Source: a bacterium (lineage in GTDB: Bacteria; Desulfobacterota; DSWW01). Taken from it: a stretch of 64,000 nt of DNA. The position numbers and the translations under genes are program-made. Location: NCBI GenBank assembly GCA_028277985.1, contig JANQFG010000106.1, positions 116,939-180,938 on the forward strand. The letters are read 5' to 3'. Below, piece by piece: positions 57,195 to 64,000 of this stretch. Every line of letters begins with the position of its first letter. Within the stretch, counting starts at the first letter, position 1. The notes under the pieces were generated by a model. The model saw only the letters and a program-made list of their open reading frames with translations. It did not search any database and was not told where the DNA came from.

Positions 57195-59372
57195 ATGGGC
57201 ATGGGATCCGGTCGTAGATTTCTCCGCTATATCATAGCCTTGGGCCTGCTGGCCATGGTCGCGTCGGCCATTGCGCTCGGTCTGATCTACCGCATGTTCA
57301 CCGTCGATTTGCCGAATATCGCTACCCTGCAGGACTACCGGCCGCGCATCGTGAGCAAGGTCTTCAGCGAAGACGGGAATGTGATCGGCGAGTTCTTCAT
57401 CGAAAAGAGGGAACTCGTGCCCATGGGGCAGGTGCCCAAGGTTCTTCACGACGCGATCATCGCCGCGGAGGACGCGAACTTCTATGAGCACGAGGGCCTC
57501 GACTTCTTCGGGATCATTCGGGCCCTGATGAAGAACATCCGGGCCGGAGGGATCGTGCAAGGGGGCAGCACGATCACGCAGCAGGTCGTGAAATCGCTTC
57601 TCCTGACGCCGGAAAGGAGCATAAAGCGTAAGATCCGTGAGGCCATACTCGCCTACCGGCTGGAACGGTCCCTGAGCAAGGAGGAAATCCTCTATCTCTA
57701 TCTGAACCAGATCTACTTCGGGCATGGTGCGTACGGGGTGCAGGTGGCGGCGAAGAACTATTTCGGACACGACGTGGCCGAGGTGGACCTCGCGGAAGCG
57801 GCGCTGCTGGCAGGGCTGCCACGGGCGCCGTCCCGGTACTCCCCGGCAAGGAAGGGCAACACCGCGCTCGCCAGGGAACGCCAGGAGTATGTGCTGGAGC
57901 GCATGCAGGAGGAAAACCTGATCTCCCGGGAACAGGCTGAGCAGGCCCTGGCGAGGCCCATCCTGCAGGTGAACAGAGCCGAGCCGAAGGAAGACGAGGA
58001 GGAAACATCAGGCCCCATCACCAAGGCGGAGATTCTCGGTGAGCCGGAACCGATTCGGATCTACCCGCTTCGGCGGTTGAACAAGGAGATCGCCCCCTAT
58101 TTCATCGACACGATCAGGGAGTATCTGCTCAAGAACTACGGTAAAGAGAAGACCTTCTGCGGCGGGCTGCACATCTACACGACGCTTCGTGAAGATGACC
58201 AGCAGGCTGCGCAAGAGGCGGTTCAGTACGGTGTGGACGCATACATGGAGCGCCATCCGGATGAGGCCGAACAGGATTCGGACAATCCTCTCGATGGAGC
58301 CCTGCTCGCGATGGACCTTCCGGAGGGCTATGTTCGGGCCATGGTAGGGGGGATCGATTATGGCCGCAGCCAGTACAATTGTGCGGTCCACGCCCGCAGA
58401 CAGCCGGGCAGCGCGGTGAAGCCCCTGATCTATGGGGCGGCTCTCGACAAGGGCTACACGGCCGCGACGATCGTGGTTGATTCCCCTCTGGTCTTCAACG
58501 ACCCGGTTCTCGAAGAGAAATGGAAGCCGAAGAACTACTCCCGATACTTTGTGGGCCCTACGACCCTTCGTGATGCGCTGACCCATTCCCGAAACGTGGT
58601 GACCATCAAGATCCTGCGTGATATCGGGGTGAGCTATACGATCCGCTACGCGAGAAAGCTGGGGGTGACCTCGCCCCTTTCGCCTGATCTTTCCCTTGCC
58701 CTGGGAAGCTCCGAGATCACCCTGCAGGAGCTCCTGATCGTCTACTCGACGTTTGCCATGGACGGGAAGAAGCCGATCCCTCTGTCCATACACAAGATCG
58801 TGGATGCCGACGGGCAGATCCTCGAAGAGCATCAACCGATGGCCGAAGAAGTCATCAGCCCGCAGACGGCCTATCTGGTGACCAACCTGATGCAGAGCGT
58901 GGTGAAGGAAGGTACGGGAAGGGCCGCCAGAGCCATCGGGGTCCCCGCTGCGGGAAAGACGGGCACCACGAACGAGTTCAAGGATGCGTGGTTCATCGGA
59001 TATACTCCCGACAGAATCGCCGGGGTCTGGATCGGCCACGACCAACCGAAGAACCTTGGGAGGCGGGAGTCCGGAGGAAGGGTAGCCGCGCCGGTGTGGG
59101 TCCACTACATGAAGAAGACCCTTCAGAAGGGATCCAAGAAGAGCTTTTCCATGCCTTCAGGGATCGTATTCTCGAGAATCGACACCAAGACCGGGCTCTT
59201 GGCGACACGAAGCTCGAGCAAGACCCGCCTCGAGTGTTTCGCCGAGGGTACGGAGCCTACGGATTTCTCACCGGAAGAAAGGGATCAGGACGAGGCAGAC
59301 TTCTTCAAAGAGGAATTCGACCCTCTCGACACCACCCCCCTCGCAGGCGACCTGGAGGGAGGCAGTCTCTAG
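57195..59372 (+). CDS. mrcA: Penicillin-binding protein 1A (bifunctional glycosyltransferase/transpeptidase)
   Basis: 725 aa. One N-terminal membrane anchor (about 9-30). Residues about 55-225 are the GT51 glycosyltransferase: EDANFYEHEGLDFFGIIRAL (catalytic Glu), GGSTITQQVVKSLLL, and KEEILYLYLNQIYFGHGAYGVQVAA. Residues about 395-660 are the transpeptidase: PGSAVKPLIYG (SxxK), SRNV (SxN) and GKTGTTNEFKDAWFIGY (KTG). It polymerises and crosslinks peptidoglycan. It has no obvious extra C-terminal domain beyond an acidic tail (EERDQDEADFFKEEFDPLD). Length is typical of the PBP1A group, with an OB-like insertion near 255-290 (EDEEETSG). Confidence 0.95.
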   Translation: MGMGSGRRFLRYIIALGLLAMVASAIALGLIYRMFTVDLPNIATLQDYRPRIVSKVFSEDGNVIGEFFIEKRELVPMGQVPKVLHDAIIAAEDANFYEHEGLDFFGIIRALMKNIRAGGIVQGGSTITQQVVKSLLLTPERSIKRKIREAILAYRLERSLSKEEILYLYLNQIYFGHGAYGVQVAAKNYFGHDVAEVDLAEAALLAGLPRAPSRYSPARKGNTALARERQEYVLERMQEENLISREQAEQALARPILQVNRAEPKEDEEETSGPITKAEILGEPEPIRIYPLRRLNKEIAPYFIDTIREYLLKNYGKEKTFCGGLHIYTTLREDDQQAAQEAVQYGVDAYMERHPDEAEQDSDNPLDGALLAMDLPEGYVRAMVGGIDYGRSQYNCAVHARRQPGSAVKPLIYGAALDKGYTAATIVVDSPLVFNDPVLEEKWKPKNYSRYFVGPTTLRDALTHSRNVVTIKILRDIGVSYTIRYARKLGVTSPLSPDLSLALGSSEITLQELLIVYSTFAMDGKKPIPLSIHKIVDADGQILEEHQPMAEEVISPQTAYLVTNLMQSVVKEGTGRAARAIGVPAAGKTGTTNEFKDAWFIGYTPDRIAGVWIGHDQPKNLGRRESGGRVAAPVWVHYMKKTLQKGSKKSFSMPSGIVFSRIDTKTGLLATRSSSKTRLECFAEGTEPTDFSPEERDQDEADFFKEEFDPLDTTPLAGDLEGGSL

Positions 59373-59441
59373 AGAAGATGTGTGCAGCGCGGGCTGCGGA
59401 AGCGCTTTTCACCCTAACCAATCAAGAGAGACCGAAGGGCC

Positions 59442-60425
59442 ATGGCAAGCAAACGAAGGATACAGGATACACTGAAGTTGCTCGTGACAGATGGATGCAA
59501 CCTTTCGTGCACTTACTGTGTGCCTGAGCTCCAGACGAAGAAATCGGCCAAGAGAAAAGGGTTGAAGCACACCGAGCTTCTTCGCCTGGTGCGGCCCCTG
59601 ATCGAGCAGGGCGTCTGCAATATCGATTTCAGGGGCGGCGAGCCGCTTACCAAGAAATGGCTCCACCCTTTCCTGGAAGAGCTGATTCGAATGCCCCAGA
59701 TCAAACGGATCAGCCTCTTGACGAACGGTGTGGTCCTGAAGGACCACGCAGCCGATCTGCAGCAGCTCGGGGTCAAGGAGCTGGGCATCCATGTGGATTC
59801 ACTCGATTTCGAGCGATACATGAAGATCACCCGGGGGGATCACCTCTACAGGGTGTATGCCGGGCTGCAGGAGGCGGAACGGGTCGGGATTTCGAAGATC
59901 AGGGTCTACGCCATGATCCTGCGAGGGTTGAATCACAAGGAGATCATCGATTTCGCTCTCCTGACCAAGGAGAACGCCTACGAGGTCGTCTTTCTGGAGT
60001 ATTCCCCTTACGACGCGAATCAGGTGGGGGGCAAGTCCCGCACCGAGCTGCACTACCCGCTTGCCAAGATTCGAGAGGAGATCGACAACTTCCAGAAGCT
60101 CCTGCCCGTCGAGGGACACACGGAGCGGGACGGGATTTTTCGTTTCGAAGACGGAAAGGGGATGATCCGTTTCGTGAGCCCGGTGAAGGCGCACAAGTGC
60201 GTTCAGTGTTCCCGTATCGTGCTGACCACGGATGGACAGCTCAGCCCCTGCTTCCTCATCGACAAGACCGTGGACCTGCGTCCCCAGCTTGCATTGAAGG
60301 AGGGGCAGGAAACCCCGGGCGTGATGGAGTCACTGCGGAAGGTGGTCCGTTCCCGTCCCCGCAAGATACCGAAGCTGGACAAGCCTTTCCGCAACTGCAC
60401 CCAGTTCGCCTTTCTGGACGAGTAA
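59442..60425 (+). CDS. MoaA-like radical SAM protein
   Basis: 327 aa; AAGGG 4-5 bases before the ATG. The first cluster is CNLSCTYC (CxxxCxxC); DFRGGEPLTKKWL follows. The C-terminal KCVQCSRIVLTTDGQLSPCF reproduces the second cluster of MoaA (CxxC...C), with IVLTTDG where MoaA has RLRLTADG. The C-terminal Gly-Gly that MoaA needs for GTP cyclisation is missing: the protein ends in FAFLDE. It is therefore a MoaA relative with a different or unproven reaction. No other molybdopterin gene is in the window. It is convergent with the deacetylase-like gene (6 bp apart). Confidence 0.85.
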   Translation: MASKRRIQDTLKLLVTDGCNLSCTYCVPELQTKKSAKRKGLKHTELLRLVRPLIEQGVCNIDFRGGEPLTKKWLHPFLEELIRMPQIKRISLLTNGVVLKDHAADLQQLGVKELGIHVDSLDFERYMKITRGDHLYRVYAGLQEAERVGISKIRVYAMILRGLNHKEIIDFALLTKENAYEVVFLEYSPYDANQVGGKSRTELHYPLAKIREEIDNFQKLLPVEGHTERDGIFRFEDGKGMIRFVSPVKAHKCVQCSRIVLTTDGQLSPCFLIDKTVDLRPQLALKEGQETPGVMESLRKVVRSRPRKIPKLDKPFRNCTQFAFLDE

Positions 60426-60431
60426 GCCGGG

Positions 60432-61466
60432 TTACAGTCGCCAGTAGGCCTTCTGCGTATCCCGGACGTGTCGGACGATTCGTTCGGTTGTATCAGAGGG
60501 CGAGGCTGCGGCCGCATCCGGTGATCCGGGTTCCTGGAGCGCCAGGATGACCCGCTTGACGCTCTGGGCCAGCCCCTCCAGATGGTAGCCGCCTTCCAGG
60601 GTGAGGACGATCTTCCCTTCACAGCAGTTGTCCGCGATGCGCATCAGGACGCGCGTGATCTCTGCGAATCCGTCTTCTGTGACCCCCATCCCGCCCAGGG
60701 GATCCCGGTAGTAGGTGTCGAACCCGGCTGACACGAGCACCAGATCAGGCTTGTATTGAATCGCGATCGGCTCGAGGACTTCCTGGTAGATCCGGATGAA
60801 GTCTTCGTCCCCCTGGCCCCCGGGGAGAGGTACGTTGACGGTGTAGCCTTCCGCTGTTCCGGTCCCGGTTTCGTCCGGTCGTCCCGTGCCGGGGTAGTAG
60901 GGAAACTGATGGGAGGAGAAGTACATGACCGAGGGGTCCGATTCGAAGGAGTGCTGGGTTCCGTTTCCGTGGTGCAGATCCCAGTCCACGATCAGGACCT
61001 TTTCGGCGTATCCCCTGTTCTGTGCATAGCGCGCCGCGATGGCGACGTTGTTGTAGATGCAGAAGCCCATCCCTCTTCCGGCTTCGGCATGGTGTCCGGG
61101 TGGGCGGACCAGGGCGAACCCGTTCCGGATCTGCCCGGAACAGACCGCATCCACGAGCACGCACAGGCCCCCGGCCGCAAGCTTCGCGGTCCTGTAGGTC
61201 TTGGACGAGACGTGTGTGTCCGGATCGAGCTGGCGATGGCCGCAGTCCCGCGTCGACTCGATCTTCTGATAGTACGATTCGGTGTGGATCCACTGGATCT
61301 CTTCCACGGTTGCTTCCCGGGCCTCGAGAAGCTCGGTCTTTTCCTGCAACTCCTTGTCTTCCAAGGCCGAATAGATGGCGCGGAGGCGGTCGGGGTGCTC
61401 GGGGTGGAAGTCCGAGGTGATGTGCTCCAGATACGCCTCGTCCCGGATCAAGCCTGTGCGCGCCAT
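60432..61466 (-). CDS. Histone-deacetylase-superfamily hydrolase (AcuC/class II HDAC-like)
   Basis: 344 aa. The fold is that of zinc-dependent deacetylases: RPPGHHAEAGRGMGFCIYNNVAIAARYA contains the catalytic His pair and GFCxxNNxA; VDWDLHHGNGTQ supplies zinc ligands Asp and His; AGFDTYYRDPLGG supplies the second Asp; LEGGYHLEGLA is near the end. A catalytic Tyr is expected in LEGGYH. Bacterial members deacetylate acetoin-utilisation factors, polyamines or acetylated proteins; the substrate here is unknown. Soluble, single gene, convergent with the MoaA-like gene. Confidence 0.92.
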   Translation of the reverse strand: MARTGLIRDEAYLEHITSDFHPEHPDRLRAIYSALEDKELQEKTELLEAREATVEEIQWIHTESYYQKIESTRDCGHRQLDPDTHVSSKTYRTAKLAAGGLCVLVDAVCSGQIRNGFALVRPPGHHAEAGRGMGFCIYNNVAIAARYAQNRGYAEKVLIVDWDLHHGNGTQHSFESDPSVMYFSSHQFPYYPGTGRPDETGTGTAEGYTVNVPLPGGQGDEDFIRIYQEVLEPIAIQYKPDLVLVSAGFDTYYRDPLGGMGVTEDGFAEITRVLMRIADNCCEGKIVLTLEGGYHLEGLAQSVKRVILALQEPGSPDAAAASPSDTTERIVRHVRDTQKAYWRL

Positions 61467-61640
61467 GGCTGTCCTCCCCTTCGGAACCTGTTGCAGTGGA
61501 CCCTGTCTCCTTGATACCGGGTTTCATTCAAATTGACAAGCCTTCCCGAATCGCCCGTGCAATCGCTTCGTGCGTTGCAGGTTGACCTTGTCGTCCGGTT
61601 CCGATAGGTAAAAAGAGGGATAAACCAACGGGGAGTGAGA

Positions 61641-63212
61641 ATGCCTATAAGGGAAAAGACCTTGGAGGAGTTGGTGGAAAGGATCGGGGTGCAGTTCCGG
61701 CCCAGGATCCGGAAGGCGATCGGCTACGAAGAGGACAAGGCGATCGGCAAGGCCCTGGCCGAGTGGGAGGAGATCGTCAGCGAAGCGAGAAGGGAAGGCA
61801 AGGACGTCTCCGTGGTCCAGGATCACCTGAAGCGTCTCCACCAGCTCTGGTGGCAGCGCGGCGGTCCCCAGGCCAGGGAATCCATGCCGGAGGCCGCACG
61901 AGGTGCTCGGCCTCTCGAGGAGGATGCAGAGGGCCAGGATCGGGACAAGTCTTACGCGGAGATCAAGAAGACCTTCCGGACGGAGCTGCAGAACGAATGC
62001 ATCGCCGAGGGAGTGGACCTGGTCTCCCGGAGTGAAGAGAACCTGCTCCGCATCCGAAGCCTTCTCGATGGGATCATCAAGCAGCGCCTGAAGGAAATCC
62101 CGGATTGGGTCAAGCGCAAGGATCTCATGGAAGAGATCATGAACGAGGTGCTCGGTCTGGGGGTTCTGGAGGAGTACCTGAAAGACCCGAAGGTCAACGA
62201 GGTGATGATCAACGGGAACGATGTCTACTATGAACGGGACGGCCGGATCCTGGAAGCGCCCAAAGGCTTTGCCAGCCCGGATGAGGTCCGAAAGGTGATC
62301 GAGAGAATCATCCATCCGATCGGAAGGCGCGTGGATGAATCGAGCCCACTCGTGGACGGCAGGCTTCCGGATGGGTCCCGGGTGAACATCGTTGTGCCCC
62401 CGATCGCCCTGGACGGGCCGGTCATCACCATTCGGAAGTTCTCCCGATCGATCTTCTCTGCAGAGGGGTTGATCGAGAACCAGAGTATCTCCCGCCAGAT
62501 GGCCGAGTTCTTCCGTCTCATCGTGGTGCACCGGTTGAACGTGATGATCACGGGTAGGACGAGCTCGGGCAAAACGACCCTCCTCAACCTGATCAGCAAC
62601 TTCATCCCGATCGGAGAGCGGATCGTCACCATCGAGGAGATGGCGGAGCTGCAGTTGCGCCAGCGCCACGTGGTGCGGCTCGAGACCCGGGCCCCGAACA
62701 TTCAGGGCAAAGGGGAGGTCACGGTTCGAACGCTTTTCCGGAACGCGCTGCACATGAGGCCGGACCGGATCATCGTAGGGGAGTGTCGGGGCGCCGAGAC
62801 CCTCGACATGCTCCAGGCCATGAATACGGGCCACGACGGCTCGATCAGCACGGCTCACTCCAATTCACCCCGTGACCTGTTCACGCGCCTCGAGGCGATG
62901 ATCGGAATGAGCGACCTGCCCCTGAATGCACGGACCGTGCGGAAACAGATCAGCTCGGGAATCGATATCGTGGTCTACTGCACGCGTTATCCGGACGGCC
63001 AGAGAAAGGTCACGAGCGTGTGTGAAGTCCAGGAAGGAAGCGAAGGCGACGAGGAGATCCTGCTGCGCGAGATCTATCGGTTCGAACGGATGAGCTCTCG
63101 CGATGCGGAGAAGCTGGAGGGCCGTTTTCTTGCGACGGGGTTCGTCCCCTCTTTCGTAAAGGAAAACCCGGATTTGTCCGAGGATCCTGCCGTTACGGCC
63201 CTCTTCTCATAA
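61641..63212 (+). CDS. CpaF/TadA-type secretion ATPase
   Basis: 523 aa from the ATG at 61641 with GGGGAG 6 bases upstream. The N-terminal 150 residues are helical and charged. The ATPase core follows: [25 protein letters not shown] (N-terminal arm of the TadA group), Walker [13 protein letters not shown] near residue 305, [12 protein letters not shown], Walker [17 protein letters not shown], and a His-box-like [10 protein letters not shown]. This is the CpaF branch that drives Flp/Tad pilus assembly or secretion, distinct from the PilB-like motor at 6901. No other Tad gene is in the window, so the rest of the machine is elsewhere or absent. It precedes trxB by 13 bp. Confidence 0.92.
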   Translation: MPIREKTLEELVERIGVQFRPRIRKAIGYEEDKAIGKALAEWEEIVSEARREGKDVSVVQDHLKRLHQLWWQRGGPQARESMPEAARGARPLEEDAEGQDRDKSYAEIKKTFRTELQNECIAEGVDLVSRSEENLLRIRSLLDGIIKQRLKEIPDWVKRKDLMEEIMNEVLGLGVLEEYLKDPKVNEVMINGNDVYYERDGRILEAPKGFASPDEVRKVIERIIHPIGRRVDESSPLVDGRLPDGSRVNIVVPPIALDGPVITIRKFSRSIFSAEGLIENQSISRQMAEFFRLIVVHRLNVMITGRTSSGKTTLLNLISNFIPIGERIVTIEEMAELQLRQRHVVRLETRAPNIQGKGEVTVRTLFRNALHMRPDRIIVGECRGAETLDMLQAMNTGHDGSISTAHSNSPRDLFTRLEAMIGMSDLPLNARTVRKQISSGIDIVVYCTRYPDGQRKVTSVCEVQEGSEGDEEILLREIYRFERMSSRDAEKLEGRFLATGFVPSFVKENPDLSEDPAVTALFS

Positions 63213-63225
63213 GGAATCGTAAGAA

Positions 63226-64000
63226 ATGGAAAAGAACGGAAGCGTCGAGAATGTACTGATTGTCGGTAGCGGTGCAGCAGGCCTGACTGCGGCCATCTAT
63301 GCGGCAAGGGCCAACATGGAGCCCCTGGTTCTGGAGGGAAGACAACCGGGCGGGCAACTCACGATTACGAGCGATGTGGAGAACTATCCGGGATTTCCCG
63401 AGGGAATCCAGGGGCCGGACCTGATGGACGCGATGAAGAAGCAGGCCGAACGGTTTGGTGCCCGTGTGTTGGCAGAGGAGGTGCTGGAAGTGGGCCTGGA
63501 GGTGCGACCTTTCACGGTCCGATCGGACAGGAAAGAGTACGCCTGCAAGACCTTGATCATCGCGAGCGGGGCCTCGGCAAGGTTCCTGGGGCTTCCCAGC
63601 GAGGAACGCTTCATGGGTAAGGGGGTTTCAGCATGCGCCACGTGTGACGGGTTCTTCTTCAGGAACCAGGAGGTGATGGTGGTCGGAGGGGGAGACACGG
63701 CCTGTGAAGAAGCCCTGTTCCTCACGAACTTTGCCACGAGGGTCCGCATCATCCACCGCCGGGACCAGCTTCGGGCCTCGAAGATCATGCAGGAAAGGGT
63801 GATGAAGAACCCGAAGGTAGATGTCCTGTGGAATGCCGTCGTGGAGGAGATCCTTGGAGAGGACCCGAAAGGGGTGACCGGGGTGCGTCTCAAGAACACC
63901 CAGACCGGGGAGACCTTTGAAGAGAGTTGCGACGGCGTCTTCATGGCGATCGGGCACATTCCGAACACCTCCGCCTTTGTGGGAAAGATCGATACCGATG
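63226..64000 (+). CDS. trxB: Thioredoxin reductase (N-terminal part, runs off the window)
   Basis: The window holds the first 258 codons. FAD motif VLIVGSGAAGLTAAIYAARA; redox-active disulfide ACATCDG near residues 136-140; NADPH motif VMVVGGGDTACEEALFLT; FMAIGHIPNT near the end of the window. Low-molecular-weight type thioredoxin reductase; reduces thioredoxin with NADPH. It follows the cpaF-like gene with a short gap, possibly as part of one message. The C-terminal FAD-contact region lies beyond position 64000. Confidence 0.95.
   Translation, partial: MEKNGSVENVLIVGSGAAGLTAAIYAARANMEPLVLEGRQPGGQLTITSDVENYPGFPEGIQGPDLMDAMKKQAERFGARVLAEEVLEVGLEVRPFTVRSDRKEYACKTLIIASGASARFLGLPSEERFMGKGVSACATCDGFFFRNQEVMVVGGGDTACEEALFLTNFATRVRIIHRRDQLRASKIMQERVMKNPKVDVLWNAVVEEILGEDPKGVTGVRLKNTQTGETFEESCDGVFMAIGHIPNTSAFVGKIDTD

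Overview
This 64 kb window is chromosomal sequence from a GC-rich, Gram-negative bacterium. Gene content fits best with the Desulfobacterota / former Deltaproteobacteria or a nearby lineage: two-membrane envelope genes, a DUF2333 protein, a YkgJ-type cysteine-cluster protein, a cytochrome c assembly protein in front of hemA, a radical SAM gene fused into a heme operon, and a sigma-54 type promoter. The taxonomic placement is an inference. Genes are densely packed in short operons, many with overlapping stop/start codons. No tRNA, rRNA, CRISPR array or complete insertion sequence was recognised.

Layout. 1-583: start of an inositol-monophosphatase-family gene and a small exported protein. 655-5296: a lower-GC interval bounded by two imperfect direct repeats of about 117 bp. 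It holds two related 50-63 aa proteins and a large metallophosphoesterase with a GAF-like C-terminus. 5452-9766: a small protein, a receiver-histidine kinase, a PilB/GspE-like ATPase fused to a receiver domain, and a MazE/MazF-type pair behind a palindromic operator. 9761-24968: mostly metabolic and envelope genes. These include a ferredoxin pair, an ATP-grasp ligase, a lipoprotein, HAD phosphatases, tyrS with a B12-type radical SAM gene, an LPG-synthase-like membrane protein, an FG-GAP protein, cysE, an AlkB-type hydroxylase with a flavoprotein reductase, and a 57-aa Cys/His protein.

25426-30988: a five-gene operon with a sigma-54-like promoter. It encodes ExbB/TolQ-like and ExbD/TolR-like subunits, a TolA/TonB-like protein with internal repeats, a secreted TPR protein and a second exported protein. 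It looks like an energised envelope machine of unknown purpose. 31061-34824: repeats, a patatin phospholipase, a HAD phosphatase and an SDR enzyme. 35084-40782: late heme biosynthesis (radical SAM, hemE, hemH, hemY) and a pseudouridine synthase. 40814-41889: repeat-rich, gene-free DNA.

41928-48207: an outer-membrane-like protein, DUF2333, a Cys-cluster protein, a free-standing LeuA regulatory domain, a transpeptidase, nth, nagZ and a DUF4177 protein. 48586-53457: ccsA-like, hemA, hemC, hemD and hemB as one operon. Together the two heme operons cover the route from glutamyl-tRNA to protoheme except glutamate-1-semialdehyde aminotransferase and a recognisable coproporphyrinogen oxidase. 53734-64000: a peptide ABC importer without its ATPases, mrcA, a MoaA-like radical SAM, a histone-deacetylase-like hydrolase, a lone CpaF-type ATPase and the start of trxB.

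The most notable non-coding signal is a family of four long hairpins at 31061, 34552, 40814 and 48275. All sit downstream of genes. They share an apical sequence and a fixed 29-nt stem arm, but most of the lower stem differs between copies while staying self-complementary in each, which is compensatory change. The second is the sigma-54-controlled proton-channel operon. The third is the repeat-bounded metallophosphoesterase interval.
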